A stretch of DNA of 64,000 nucleotides from the NCBI RefSeq assembly GCF_020150815.1, contig NZ_CP083723.1, positions 496,001 to 560,000 of the forward strand. Reading direction: 5' to 3'. The notes beneath the pieces were generated by a model. It saw nothing but the letters and a program-made list of their open reading frames with translations. It ran no database searches and was not told where the DNA came from. Shown here one piece after another: positions 1 to 9,180 of the stretch. Within the stretch, counting starts at the first letter, position 1. Each line of letters starts with the position of its first letter. A program made the position numbers and the translations under genes. Source of the stretch: Haloprofundus salilacus. GTDB taxonomy: Archaea > Halobacteriota > Halobacteria > Halobacteriales > Haloferacaceae.

Positions 1-1030
1 CCCCCTCGTCGTCGACGAGGTCGGTTTCGAGGAAGTCGAGCACGCGCTCGGCGTACCGCTCGGCGTCGGCGTCGTCGGTGTAGCCCGCGTAGGTGAGCAT
101 CGCTTCGGCGGCGAGGGCGTTGCCGCCCGCGTACGCGGTCAGATCGACCCGCGGTTGTCTGGCTTCGGCGCGCTCGTCGGCCGACAGCGCGTAGTAGTCA
201 CTCCCGGCGGCCGGACCGACGCTCCCGCCGACGGCGACGCCCGTCCAGAGGTCGTCGGTGAGAAAGTCGATGGTCCGCTTCGCGGGACGACGGTAGGCGT
301 CGTCGCCGGTGTAGAGGTAGGCGTCGGCGAACGTGCGGACGAGCGCCGCGTTCGTGTCGAGCAGTTTCTCGTGGTGGACGCCGCTCCAGTCGCGGCCGCT
401 CGCGTAGCGGAAGAAACCCCCAGAGACGTCGTCGAACAGGTGGTCGCGGACTGCGTCGAGCGTCCGCAGCGCCTGATTTCGCTCGCGCTTGAGCGCGAAC
501 TCGACGGTCCGCGGCAGCGGGAACTTCGCGTCGTCGCCCCACCCGGCGTGGACGTCGTCGTACTTCTCGCCGAGTTGGCCCGCCAGATACGCCTCGACGG
601 CGGGCGAGAGGTCGCCCGCCGGCGTCGGCTCGTCGGCGAGCGCGCGCGGCACGCGTCCGCCGTCGGCGCCGCGTTCGGCCCACGCCTCGCGGACGCTGTC
701 GAGCACCTGCCGCATCCCGTCAGGTCCGAGGTAGCCCGCACCCGAGAGAATCGCGCCCGAGGGTGTCGCGAACACCGTAGAAGGAAACCCGCCCACGTTA
801 TACCGCTCGCGGACGCGCGGGTGCCGGTCGACGTCGATGCGTACCGGAACGAAGTCGTCGTTGACGTTCGCGGCGATGCGCGGTTCGGCGTACGTCTCGG
901 CGTCCATCTCGTGGCACCCGGCGCACCACGTCGCCGACAGCGACAGCAACAGCGGACGCTCCGTCTCGGCCGCTTCGGCGAACGCCACCGGTCCCCACTC
1001 GCGCCACTCGACGCGCGTCTCGTCGTCCAT
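1..1030 (-). CDS. Thioredoxin-domain protein of the DUF255/YyaL family (C-terminus outside the window)
   Basis: The visible 343 residues begin MDDETRVEW and carry a thioredoxin-like N-terminal domain with the redox motif WCAGC near residues 35-39, followed by the FPSTVF strand typical of thioredoxin folds. The rest resembles the helical six-hairpin glycosidase-like region of the DUF255/YyaL (spermatogenesis-associated protein 20) family. The ATG at 1030 was chosen because the thioredoxin homology starts directly after it. The reading frame is open to base 1, so the C-terminus is missing here. The cellular role of the family is not settled; redox or cofactor-linked functions are guesses. Confidence 0.85.
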   Translation of the reverse strand, partial: MDDETRVEWREWGPVAFAEAAETERPLLLSLSATWCAGCHEMDAETYAEPRIAANVNDDFVPVRIDVDRHPRVRERYNVGGFPSTVFATPSGAILSGAGYLGPDGMRQVLDSVREAWAERGADGGRVPRALADEPTPAGDLSPAVEAYLAGQLGEKYDDVHAGWGDDAKFPLPRTVEFALKRERNQALRTLDAVRDHLFDDVSGGFFRYASGRDWSGVHHEKLLDTNAALVRTFADAYLYTGDDAYRRPAKRTIDFLTDDLWTGVAVGGSVGPAAGSDYYALSADERAEARQPRVDLTAYAGGNALAAEAMLTYAGYTDDADAERYAERVLDFLETDLVDDEG

Positions 1031-1078
1031 ACACGCCCTCCGAGAGCGCCGCGGGTAAGCGCTTCGAGGTTTCTGCGC

Positions 1079-2515
1079 TTACGCGCTCGCGCGCTGCAAC
1101 TGCGCGGCGGTTCGAACGCGCACGTCTACGGGTTTCTTCACGAACTCGCCGGTCGACCGCGCGACGACGTGGTCGACGCCGCGCTGGGCGGCCACGTCGA
1201 GGAGGCGCTGGTCGAGTTCGCCGTCGAGGACGACGGCGTACGGCACCCTGTCGGCGTCGACGAGGGCGTCGAACGCCTCCGATTTCCCGACCTCCGCGAG
1301 GAGATCCAGGTCGGCGTCGAGCAAGCGAGCGAGACCGCTCGACTCGTCGATTATCTCGGTAACGTGCTCCCTGAGGCTCTTCGGTTCCGGCGGGAGCGCC
1401 GACTGAGCGGCGTCGCCGTCCGCGTCCGAGTCGGCCTCGGCGCCTGCGGTAGTTCCGCTGCCGTCGTCCGACGCGCTCTCTCCCTTGGTCGGGTTTTCGC
1501 CGTTGGCTGCACCGTCGTCGTTGGCAGCACTGCCGCCGTTAACCGTTTCGCTCTCCGCCTGTTCGGCGTCGGTCGTCTCCCCTACAGCGGGGGAGGGAGT
1601 CGTCGGAGCGTCAGTCGTCTCCGGCGACTCCGTTCGAGGGTCCGACGGCCGCTCCGGGGCGGGCGTCGAACTGCCGTCGGTCGCCGCGACCGACGAGCGG
1701 ACGTCCGCGTCGTCGTCGACGGCGTCGTACGGAACTTTGCCGCGCAGCGCCGCCATCACCTCGTGACGGGCGAGGTCCTCGACGGAGCGACCCGGCGGCG
1801 CGAACGCGACGTAGTCGACGTCGCCGACCTGCGCGAGTTCGCGGAGGATGAGTTCGCCGCCGCGGTCCCCGTCGAGGAAGGCGGTGACGGTCCGGTTCTC
1901 GGTCAGTTCGGCGACGGCGTCGGGTACGTTGGTCCCCTCGACGGCGACGCCGTTTTTGATGCCGTAGCGGAGCAGCGTCAGAATGTCTGCGCGTCCCTCG
2001 ACGACGACGATGGCGTCGGAGTCGGCGACCCGCGGTCCCGCGGGCAAGCCGTGGTACTCCGTGATATCCTCGACGCGGACGCTCTCACGCACCTCTTCGA
2101 GGATTTCGCGGCTGGTCATCACGCTGTCGTCGAACGCCTCCGAGAGCAGTTCTTTCGCGCGGTCGACGACCTCGCGTCGCTTGGCGCTGCGGACGTCCTC
2201 GATGTCAACGATCTCCGCGTGTGCTTGACACGGACCGACACGCGTGATCGTCTCTAGCGCGGCCGCTAGAATTGCGGTCTCTACTTTGTCGAGGCTACTA
2301 GCGATGGTGATCCGCCCGAACGACTGACCCCTCTCGCTGTCGATTTCGACGTCTATCCGTCCGATCTTCGAACCTTGCTGGAGGTCGCGAAGGTCCAAAT
2401 CGTCGCCGAGGAGGCCTTCGGTCTGCCCGAAGACCGCCCCGACCACGTCGCTCCGCTCGACCACCCCGTCGGCGGTCACCGAAGCGTGTATGAGATATTT
2501 CGCAGTGTCTTCCAT
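1079..2515 (-). CDS. dnaG: Archaeal DnaG-type primase (TOPRIM)
   Basis: This 478-residue protein has the conserved archaeal DnaG N-terminal domain (MEDTAKYLIH start) and a TOPRIM domain at about residues 166-255, with the metal/catalytic signature VVEGRAD (E173 to D177) and DGD at 215-217. A long acidic, Thr/Ser/Pro-rich low-complexity linker at about 275-390 precedes a C-terminal conserved segment. Archaeal DnaG synthesises short RNA in vitro and also associates with the exosome; both roles come from family knowledge. The gene stands alone, divergent from the DUF3311/symporter pair. The linker length is typical of haloarchaeal versions. Confidence 0.96.
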   Translation of the reverse strand: MEDTAKYLIHASVTADGVVERSDVVGAVFGQTEGLLGDDLDLRDLQQGSKIGRIDVEIDSERGQSFGRITIASSLDKVETAILAAALETITRVGPCQAHAEIVDIEDVRSAKRREVVDRAKELLSEAFDDSVMTSREILEEVRESVRVEDITEYHGLPAGPRVADSDAIVVVEGRADILTLLRYGIKNGVAVEGTNVPDAVAELTENRTVTAFLDGDRGGELILRELAQVGDVDYVAFAPPGRSVEDLARHEVMAALRGKVPYDAVDDDADVRSSVAATDGSSTPAPERPSDPRTESPETTDAPTTPSPAVGETTDAEQAESETVNGGSAANDDGAANGENPTKGESASDDGSGTTAGAEADSDADGDAAQSALPPEPKSLREHVTEIIDESSGLARLLDADLDLLAEVGKSEAFDALVDADRVPYAVVLDGELDQRLLDVAAQRGVDHVVARSTGEFVKKPVDVRVRTAAQLQRASA

Positions 2516-2520
2516 AATTG

Positions 2521-2534
2521 AATCACCGGTGATT
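2521..2534. promoter_or_regulatory. Perfect 14-bp palindrome in the dnaG leader
   Basis: AATCACCGGTGATT is a perfect inverted repeat lying 6 bp upstream of the dnaG start codon, between the likely transcription start and the ATG. It could be an operator or RNA hairpin that affects dnaG expression; no protein can be assigned. Confidence 0.4.
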
Positions 2535-2578
2535 GATGTTGATGTGAAATGTGGGCGGTACGGCCGTCCACATCCCCG

Positions 2579-2586
2579 TATATAAG
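2579..2586 (-). promoter_or_regulatory. Probable TATA box for dnaG
   Basis: CTTATATA on the minus strand stands about 65 bp upstream of the dnaG start. It would place transcription initiation near 2553-2560 and give a leader of about 40 nt containing the palindrome. The AT-rich stretch contrasts with its surroundings. Confidence 0.45.
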
Positions 2587-2774
2587 TTTTGCAGGCGGGA
2601 TATAGCTATCGCACTCCTCGCCGACGCCGGTGAACCGCCGACCGTTCTCGCTGGTTCACGGCCGCGAACGCGCCTTTGAGACAGTAATCTTACATTAAGA
2701 AGAATACTCTTCAAAGCAGCGAATTGAACTCAAATTAGCAGCGCTTAACAACTCGAGGTGACAAATGACACAGC

Positions 2775-2990
2775 GTGACTCGACAAAAAACCGATTATCT
2801 CTGGATTGCGGTGTTTGCGCTGCTCGCCATCTTCGCAGTTCCGTGGTTCCTCTGGGGAGACGCGCGCGTCGTCGCCGGACTGCCGCTGTGGCTCTGGTGG
2901 CACGTCGGCTGGATGGGCGTCGCGAGCCTCGCGTTCTACGCGTTCACCCGTGGGGCGTGGGACCGCGGGATGGGGGTGACCCGTGGTTAG
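2775..2990 (+). CDS. DUF3311 small membrane protein, symporter partner
   Basis: A 71-residue protein with two predicted membrane segments (about residues 8-26 and 33-54), matching the DUF3311 family that typically precedes sodium:solute symporters. The start is GTG at 2775. An in-frame TGA at 2766-2768 rules out a longer form, and the ATG at 2765 is in the wrong frame. A Shine-Dalgarno-like GAGGTGA lies at 2755-2761. The 3' end overlaps the symporter start by 8 bp, implying translational coupling. It probably acts as an accessory subunit in the cytoplasmic membrane. Confidence 0.85.
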   Translation: MTRQKTDYLWIAVFALLAIFAVPWFLWGDARVVAGLPLWLWWHVGWMGVASLAFYAFTRGAWDRGMGVTRG

Positions 2991-4446
2991 TTCACTCGCC
3001 GTCCAGATGGGTGTCGTCGGCGCGTACCTCGTCGTTGCGCTGGCGGTCGGACTCGTCGCCTACCGCCTGACCGACCGGGGAGCGGAGGATTACTACCTCG
3101 CCAGTCGCTCGCTCGGTACCGTCGTCTTGCTGTTCACGACGTTCGCGACGCTACTCTCTGCGTTCACGTTCTTCGGCGGCCCGAACCTTGCGTACGCGGC
3201 GGGTCCCGAGTGGATTCTCGTGATGGGGCTGATGGACGGCATCCTCTTCGCCATTCTCTGGTACGTGCTCGGTTACAAGCAGTGGCTCGTCGGGCGCGCC
3301 CGCGGTTACGTGACGCTCGGCGAGATGCTCGGCGACCGCTTCGGGTCGACTGGACTCCGCGCGCTCGTCGCCGGCATCAGCCTCTTCTGGCTGTTTCCAT
3401 ACATCATGCTCCAGCAGATGGGCGCAGGCGAAGCCGTCGTCGGCCTGACGGAGGGCGCGGTCCCGTACTGGGCGGGCGCGGCGCTCATTACGGTCTTCAT
3501 GGTGGTGTACGTCGCCGCCGCCGGACTCCGCGGCGTCGCGTGGACTGACACGCTCCAGGGCATCTTCATGCTCGGAATCGTCTGGGTCGCCGTCGGCTGG
3601 GTGCTCGTCGCCATTGACGGTCCGGCGACCGCCTACGCCGGCTTCAGCGCGGACGAACTAGCGCTCGGCGGCGGTCTCTACTCGCCGCAGTACATCGTCT
3701 CGACGGCGGTCACCATCGCCTTCGGCGTGGCGATGTTCCCGCAGATAAACCAGCGCTTCTTCGTCGCGAAATCCGGCCGCGTGCTGAAGCGGTCGTTCGC
3801 ACTCTGGCCGGTTCTCGTGGTTCTGCTGTTCGTCCCGGCGTTCATGCTTGGCACGTGGGCGGCGGGTCTCGGCGTCGAGGTGCCCGAGGGCGCGAACGTC
3901 GTCCCCGTGCTCCTCAACGAGTACACGCCTGTCTGGTTCGCGGCGCTCGTCGTCGCAGGCGCGATGGCGGCGATGATGTCCTCGTCGGACTCGATGCTGC
4001 TGTCGGGGTCGTCGTACCTGACGCGCGACCTCTACCGACCCCTCGTCGAACCCGACGCCACCGAGGCGAAGGAGGGGTGGGTCGCCCGCGTCGGCGTCGC
4101 CGTCTTCGCCGTGGGTACGTTCGTCGCCAGCCTCTTCCGACCGGGATCGCTCATCGAGGTCGGGGATCTCGCGTTCAGCGGGTTCGCCCAACTCGCGCTC
4201 CCCGTGCTGGTGTCGCTGTACTGGACGAGGACGACCCGAGACGGGATGTACGCCGGCATCGTCGGCAGTCAGGCGTTCTACGCGCTCCACTCGCTCGGCC
4301 CGCTCCCGGCGACGTACTTCGGGTGGGACGCCGCGCTCTACGGGATGATTCTCGGACTCGTCCTCACCGTCGGCGTCTCGGCGGTCACCTCCCCCGCGCC
4401 CGACGAGAAGCGCGCGATGTTCACGGAGGGCCTGAGCGCGGACTGA
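2983..4446 (+). CDS. Sodium:solute symporter (SSS family)
   Basis: This 487-residue polytopic membrane protein shows the SSS family pattern: an N-terminal helix, the DYYLASRSLG segment after TM1, and about 13 hydrophobic segments. It resembles the pantothenate/proline (PanF/PutP) branch, but the substrate cannot be read from sequence. The start is GTG at 2983, inside the 3' end of the DUF3311 gene. Both genes form one operon, and the DUF3311 partner is characteristic of this symporter subgroup. Na+-coupled uptake suits a halophile, but the direction and substrate are inference. Confidence 0.92.
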   Translation: MVSSLAVQMGVVGAYLVVALAVGLVAYRLTDRGAEDYYLASRSLGTVVLLFTTFATLLSAFTFFGGPNLAYAAGPEWILVMGLMDGILFAILWYVLGYKQWLVGRARGYVTLGEMLGDRFGSTGLRALVAGISLFWLFPYIMLQQMGAGEAVVGLTEGAVPYWAGAALITVFMVVYVAAAGLRGVAWTDTLQGIFMLGIVWVAVGWVLVAIDGPATAYAGFSADELALGGGLYSPQYIVSTAVTIAFGVAMFPQINQRFFVAKSGRVLKRSFALWPVLVVLLFVPAFMLGTWAAGLGVEVPEGANVVPVLLNEYTPVWFAALVVAGAMAAMMSSSDSMLLSGSSYLTRDLYRPLVEPDATEAKEGWVARVGVAVFAVGTFVASLFRPGSLIEVGDLAFSGFAQLALPVLVSLYWTRTTRDGMYAGIVGSQAFYALHSLGPLPATYFGWDAALYGMILGLVLTVGVSAVTSPAPDEKRAMFTEGLSAD

Positions 4447-4506
4447 GCGCGCGTCGTCGGCTCTCGAATCGCATTCGTTTAACCGCCATCCACCCAAGAA
4501 AGAGCC

Positions 4507-5484
4507 ATGCAGACGCACATCGTGCCGGTCGGTTTCGACTACGACCGGCTCATCGCCCCCCTCATCCGGGACCAGCTAGACGTCGACAGGGTGATTCTCC
4601 TCGAGGGCGCGGTCGGCAGCGAGGCCAACGTCGAGTACTCGCGACGCCTCTCGGGGAAACTGCAGAAGGACTTCGAAAACCTGCTCGGCGCGACCACCGA
4701 GCGCCTCGTCCTCGCGGACGTGTACGACTACGACGCCGCCTTCGAGCAGGCGTACGACCTCATCAACGCCGAACTCGACCGCGGGAGCGAGAGAGAAGCG
4801 GGCGAGCGCGACGGTCCGGAGGGCAAGCGCGACGACTCGAGCGGCGGCGAAGTGTGGGTGAACGTCAGCGCGATGCCCCGGCCCGTCTCCTTCGCGTTCG
4901 CCACCGCCGCTCACTCCATCATGGTCGAGCGTCAGGCCGACCGCGAGCGCATCCACACGTACTACACCGCGCCGGAGAAGTATCTGGAGACGGAGCTCGC
5001 CGAGGAACTCCGTGCCGAGCGGGACGTGCTCGCGGACCTGCTCGCCAACGCCGACGGCGACGTCGACGAGGACCGCCTCCGCGAGCGACTCGACGCTGCG
5101 ACCGAACTGCTGTCGGAGTTCGACGAGCGCGGGACGACCATCGGCGCGAAACGCATCGGCGAGCGCCACATCGTCGAACTCCCAGTCGCATCCTTCTCGA
5201 ACGTCAAACCGTTCGAGGAACTCGTGCTGTTCACGCTCGGCGAACACGGCGTCTTCGAGTCCGTCTCCGAGCTTGCCGAGACGCTCGCGGGCGAACTCAA
5301 CGAGGAGTACACTGACAGCTTCCGCTCTAAAGTCATCTACAACGTCGACCGCCTCGGCCCCGGCGGGAAAGGCTACATCGAACGCGACGAACGCGGAAAG
5401 TCACACAGAACGCGGCTCTCGCGCATCGGCGAACTGTGGGTCCGCGCCCACGCCGACGACGAGTCGGGCGTCGAGAACGACTAG
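4507..5484 (+). CDS. HFX_2341/DUF6293-type regulator: CARF-like sensor plus winged helix
   Basis: A 325-residue protein. Its N-terminal half starts with a Rossmann-like strand-turn (HIVPVGFDYDRL), and the segment VNVSAMPRPVSFAFATAA at about residues 118-135 resembles the second conserved motif of CARF ligand-binding domains. The C-terminal part (about 215-325) looks like a winged helix-turn-helix with a basic tail. The layout parallels Csa3 regulators, yet no cas gene is nearby. A hydrophilic insertion at about residues 95-117 is low complexity. The stop overlaps the convergent neighbour's stop within a CTAG palindrome. The ligand and targets are unknown. Confidence 0.75.
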   Translation: MQTHIVPVGFDYDRLIAPLIRDQLDVDRVILLEGAVGSEANVEYSRRLSGKLQKDFENLLGATTERLVLADVYDYDAAFEQAYDLINAELDRGSEREAGERDGPEGKRDDSSGGEVWVNVSAMPRPVSFAFATAAHSIMVERQADRERIHTYYTAPEKYLETELAEELRAERDVLADLLANADGDVDEDRLRERLDAATELLSEFDERGTTIGAKRIGERHIVELPVASFSNVKPFEELVLFTLGEHGVFESVSELAETLAGELNEEYTDSFRSKVIYNVDRLGPGGKGYIERDERGKSHRTRLSRIGELWVRAHADDESGVEND

Positions 5485-6545
5485 CTCTCTTCGACTGTCC
5501 CGAACCCGTGTGCCGGCTCGACGCCGTCGAGCGGACTCGGCGGGGCCGTCGTCGGTACCTCGGGGTCGTTGTACTCGCCGGGCGCGACGTCGTTCGGTCC
5601 CTCCGGGTAAAACAGCGAGGCGAGTTGCTGAATCTGCGTGCGGCCGACGCCCAACTCGAACTGGCCGCCACCGTACAGCGAGATGTCGCGTTCGTCGGCG
5701 TACTCGACGGTTTCGAGCAGCGACTCCACGGTGCCGAACCGTGAGGGCTTGACGTTGAGCCACCGCGGTTCGAACGGCAGCGACTCGACGCTCTCGACGC
5801 CGGTGATAGGTGCGTCCCACGAGAGACGCTCCGCCTCCGCTTCGAGCATCGCCTCCGTCTCGGCGGTCACCGCGGGGTCCTCGACGATGGCCTCCGGGAA
5901 CCCCGAAAGGACCCGCTCGTAGAGAGCGACGTCCGCGTCCTGGTCGACCGTCGTCCCGTGGTAGTGGCCTTTCAAATCGAGGATTCGAACCGTGCTCGTC
6001 TCGCTCAGTTCGGTCACGAGTTCGTCGTCCCAGTCGCTCGTCGGGTCGAGTTTGAACTCTACTCCCGGATTGACGGCCCGAATCTGTCCGATGCGGTCGG
6101 TGCTCGTCCCGTCCTCGCCGTCCAACCGGGTGCTCACGACGAACCGAACCGGGTCGTACTCGCGACCGACCGCTTCGCCGAGCGTCGTGTCCGCCTGCTT
6201 GAGCGCGAGGTCCAGCGCGGCGCTCTCGACGGCCCAGCGCCGGTAGTGGCGGCCCGTCTCGCGTTCGGGCGACTTCGTCGGAAAGAGGTCCACGTCGTCG
6301 AGCATCGCCGAGAACTCCGCGAACGTGTACTCGCCGGAGAAGTCGAACGGCGGGGCCTTCGCGAGCGCATCGTGGTCTTCGGTGTCGTACGTCACGTCCT
6401 CGCCGCGGCCGGTTTCGCCGTCGCCGAGCAGCGCGAAGACGGTGGTCGAACGAACGAATCCGCCCGATGTCGTCCGCTCACGACGAGAGCGTGACTCGTC
6501 GTCGACGACGAGCGAGAGGTCCGCGAGTCGGTCGTAGAGACTCAT
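5481..6545 (-). CDS. Enolase-superfamily protein (muconate-lactonizing/OSBS-like)
   Basis: A 354-residue protein with an enolase-superfamily TIM-barrel: conserved-looking acidic positions in FKLDPTSDWDDE, ILDLKGHYHG, VEDPAV and WLNVKPSRFG, then the GGGQFELG strand near the C-terminus. Members use a Mg2+-bound carboxylate triad and a general base to abstract an alpha-proton; the substrate here is unknown. The usual catalytic KxK pair is not clearly visible, so either the activity is unusual or the family is divergent. It is convergent with the upstream regulator, and the two stop codons share 3 bp. Confidence 0.7.
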   Translation of the reverse strand: MSLYDRLADLSLVVDDESRSRRERTTSGGFVRSTTVFALLGDGETGRGEDVTYDTEDHDALAKAPPFDFSGEYTFAEFSAMLDDVDLFPTKSPERETGRHYRRWAVESAALDLALKQADTTLGEAVGREYDPVRFVVSTRLDGEDGTSTDRIGQIRAVNPGVEFKLDPTSDWDDELVTELSETSTVRILDLKGHYHGTTVDQDADVALYERVLSGFPEAIVEDPAVTAETEAMLEAEAERLSWDAPITGVESVESLPFEPRWLNVKPSRFGTVESLLETVEYADERDISLYGGGQFELGVGRTQIQQLASLFYPEGPNDVAPGEYNDPEVPTTAPPSPLDGVEPAHGFGTVEES

Positions 6546-6618
6546 GGATACAGTTCGGGCGCCGCTGGGTTAACTCTGGGCCGCCGCCGCTCCGCGCTCG
6601 CGGCCGATCGCTCGACGG

Positions 6619-7341
6619 TCACCGACCGTCGAGCGCGCCGACCTCGAACTTCTTCACACGCGTCGACAGCGCGAGGAACGTCGCGGTGAGCGTCAGGGTC
6701 ACCGCGCCCGCGGCGGCGAGTTGCAGCGTGGTCACGTCGCCGTAGACCGCCGTGAAGTCGGCGAACGGCAGCATCGTGTGGTGCGGGTCGCCGACGACGG
6801 GGACGAAGTAGTCGACGACGTCGTTGACGCCGTACCAGACGAGCGCGACGAACACCGCGCCGACCGGGAAATCCGAGTAGCGGTGGACGAGAAACGCCTG
6901 GACGACCATCGCGAGGTGGCTGAAGAAGAGGAAGAGGTACATCGCAGTCGCCGTGTACGCGAGGAAGCCGTCGGCGAACACTGTCAGGGTGAACGGCGTC
7001 CAGAAGCCGAGTTTCCAACAGCCGAAGAAGGCGAGGGCGTTCAGATACTCGTTGGTGTGGCCGACACGCCACAGCGCGAGCGACAGCGCGATAAAGAGCG
7101 TCGCCACCGGGCTGTCGGGGACGAACGGCCACATCACAAGCGGCGTCTCAGCGAACTGAAAGCGGTAGTACCAGAAGCCGAACGCCGTCCCGGCGAGGTT
7201 GACGGCGACGACGACCCAGACGAGGTTGAGTCCGACGTTCTCCAACCACCGAGGGAGTGGGGCGAGCCACCGCGGGAGGCCCTCTGGCGACGGGAGACCG
7301 TCGTCGCCGAACAGTCCGCGGGCGTCGCGCGCGAGAGACAT
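6619..7341 (-). CDS. DUF1405 integral membrane protein
   Basis: A 240-residue protein starting MSLARDARG, with about six hydrophobic helices, matching the DUF1405 family of archaeal and Bacillus membrane proteins of unknown function. The ATG at 7341 was preferred to an upstream in-frame start because the preceding residues look like untranslated leader. Conserved aromatic and His/Asp residues in the WYYRFQF, HTNEY and DPHH regions lie near membrane boundaries. It is transcribed divergently from the potassium channel gene across about 180 bp. Confidence 0.8.
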   Translation of the reverse strand: MSLARDARGLFGDDGLPSPEGLPRWLAPLPRWLENVGLNLVWVVVAVNLAGTAFGFWYYRFQFAETPLVMWPFVPDSPVATLFIALSLALWRVGHTNEYLNALAFFGCWKLGFWTPFTLTVFADGFLAYTATAMYLFLFFSHLAMVVQAFLVHRYSDFPVGAVFVALVWYGVNDVVDYFVPVVGDPHHTMLPFADFTAVYGDVTTLQLAAAGAVTLTLTATFLALSTRVKKFEVGALDGR

Positions 7342-7521
7342 GGCCGTGAGTTGGATGGAGTCGTCAAAGGCGTAGCGGTCTCCGACAGTTCCGTCGTCTC
7401 GGATTCGGGAGCACGAGAACGAGCGAAGCGAGTTCCCGGCGGATTCCAGCCGACAGCTTCGACACGACCGTCGTCCCAAACTACCTCATAGTGGAACGCC
7501 AACTAAGGGGTAGATTCCGAA

Positions 7522-9180
7522 ATGCGTGAACTCCGCGATCTGAAGGGCCTCCGTCTTCGTGACCTCACTCGCCGCCAGCGCCTCGTTATCAGCTACGGAA
7601 TCGGACTTGTCTCCGTCGTTGCCGCGTTTACCCTTCTCTACTTCTGGGGGATGCGAACGCTCGAAAACCGTCCGCGCTCCATCTTTCAGGCGCTCAACAC
7701 GGTCATCGAGACGATGACGACGACCGGCTACGGCGCCGACTCCCCGTGGCGAACCCCGGCGATGAACCTCTTCGTTGCCACGATGCAGGTCACCGGCGTC
7801 GTCATCGGCTTCGTCACGCTGCGGGTGCTCGTCATCCCGCTGTTCGAGCGAGCCCCGCTGCGGCTCGACGACCGCCTCTCCGTCAAGAACGACCACGTGG
7901 TCGTCGCGGAGTATCAGCGGGACACCGAGATTCTCCTCGACGAACTCGAAGAACTCGACGTGGACTACGTGCTCGTCGAGTCCGACGACGAAGAGGCCAA
8001 GCGCCTCTCCGACGACGGCTATCAGGCGATAAACGGCGACCCCGAGGACCGCGAGGACCTCGACCGCGCCTCCATCGAGAAGGCGTCGATGCTCATCACC
8101 GACGCCGGCACGCGCACCGCGAGCGTCGTCCTGACGGCGCTGGAGGCGAACGAGGAGCTACGGGTGATAAGCTTCACCGACTCGACACGTCGCAAGGCCG
8201 CGTTCGCCGAAATCGGCGTTGACCGGAGCGTCGCGCCGCACGCGCTCATCGGCCGACGCCTGGCGGAGAAAGCGACGACGCCGGTCAGCATCGACACCGC
8301 CGTCGACGCCGGCTCGGTTACGATTCGCGAGGTGCTCGTCCGACGCGGAAGTTCGCTCCACGGCGTCCAGATACGGGAGTCGCCGCTCGCCTCGCATCCG
8401 GACCTCACGCTGGTCGCGGGCTGGTTCGACGGCGAGCTACACGTGCCGCCGTCGCCGACGGACCGACTCACCCCCAACACCGTCCTCGTCGTCGCCGGTC
8501 CGGAATACACACTCGACGAAGTCGCAAACGAGGTGGCGGGCGTGCGAAACCCCCGCGACACGTCGCAGGAACGAGTCGTCGTCGCGGGACTCGGCGAGGG
8601 CGGCACCGCCGCCGTCGAGGCGCTGCCGGCGCACGTCCCGGTGACGACCGTCGACGAATCGCCGGACTGCGACCCGGACGTGGTCGGCGACGTGACCGAA
8701 CCGGAGACGCTCCGCGAGGCCGACGTCGAGGGCGCCTCGGCGCTCATCGTCACCGTCGACGACGACGCCGACGCGCTGTTGACCACGGCGATGGCCCGGT
8801 CGCTGGCCCCGGGCGTCGAGATACTCGTTCGCGTGACGGACACCGAGAAGACGGCGCCGGCGTTCAGAGCCGGAGCCGACTACGTTCTCTCCATCCAGCA
8901 GCTCTGCGCCAGACTCGTCGCGGCGGAGGTCCACGGCGAACGAGTGATGGACCCGGTCGGTCAGATTCGGCTCGTCCGGGCCGACGCGTCGGCGTTCGCG
9001 GGCGAGGCGCTGGGCGACGCCCGCCGCAACGCTGACCGGGAGTGGACGGTAGTCGGCGTCGCTCGCGGTGGCATCGTTCGCACCGACGAAGAGACCGTCA
9101 TCGAGTCGGGCGACGAGATGTTCGTCGCCGGGAGCGACGAGGCCATACAGGAGTTCGAGCGGACGGTCGACGCCTCGTGA
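7522..9180 (+). CDS. Potassium channel with two cytoplasmic RCK (TrkA) modules
   Basis: A 552-residue protein with two transmembrane helices (about 21-43 and 80-107) flanking a pore loop. The K+ selectivity filter TTTGYGAD is at residues 66-73. Two RCK modules follow: the first TrkA-N at about 115-230 and TrkA-C at 245-335, the second beginning near VVVAGLGEGGTA at about 353, with its TrkA-C at about 470-552. This is an MthK-like layout with a duplicated regulatory ring half, likely gated by nucleotide or ion binding. In halophiles such channels support the molar K+ cytoplasm. It stands alone between divergent and unrelated genes. Confidence 0.9.
   Translation: MRELRDLKGLRLRDLTRRQRLVISYGIGLVSVVAAFTLLYFWGMRTLENRPRSIFQALNTVIETMTTTGYGADSPWRTPAMNLFVATMQVTGVVIGFVTLRVLVIPLFERAPLRLDDRLSVKNDHVVVAEYQRDTEILLDELEELDVDYVLVESDDEEAKRLSDDGYQAINGDPEDREDLDRASIEKASMLITDAGTRTASVVLTALEANEELRVISFTDSTRRKAAFAEIGVDRSVAPHALIGRRLAEKATTPVSIDTAVDAGSVTIREVLVRRGSSLHGVQIRESPLASHPDLTLVAGWFDGELHVPPSPTDRLTPNTVLVVAGPEYTLDEVANEVAGVRNPRDTSQERVVVAGLGEGGTAAVEALPAHVPVTTVDESPDCDPDVVGDVTEPETLREADVEGASALIVTVDDDADALLTTAMARSLAPGVEILVRVTDTEKTAPAFRAGADYVLSIQQLCARLVAAEVHGERVMDPVGQIRLVRADASAFAGEALGDARRNADREWTVVGVARGGIVRTDEETVIESGDEMFVAGSDEAIQEFERTVDAS

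Noticed and set aside
155-2257. 700-residue frame on the plus strand opposite the DUF255 gene and dnaG
   Set aside because: It is antisense to two genes with clear domain motifs and has the Arg/Val/Asp-rich composition of GC-rich shadow frames.
2523-2714. 63-residue frame on the minus strand upstream of dnaG
   Set aside because: It covers the dnaG promoter and leader, has no motif, and its composition does not resemble neighbouring proteins.
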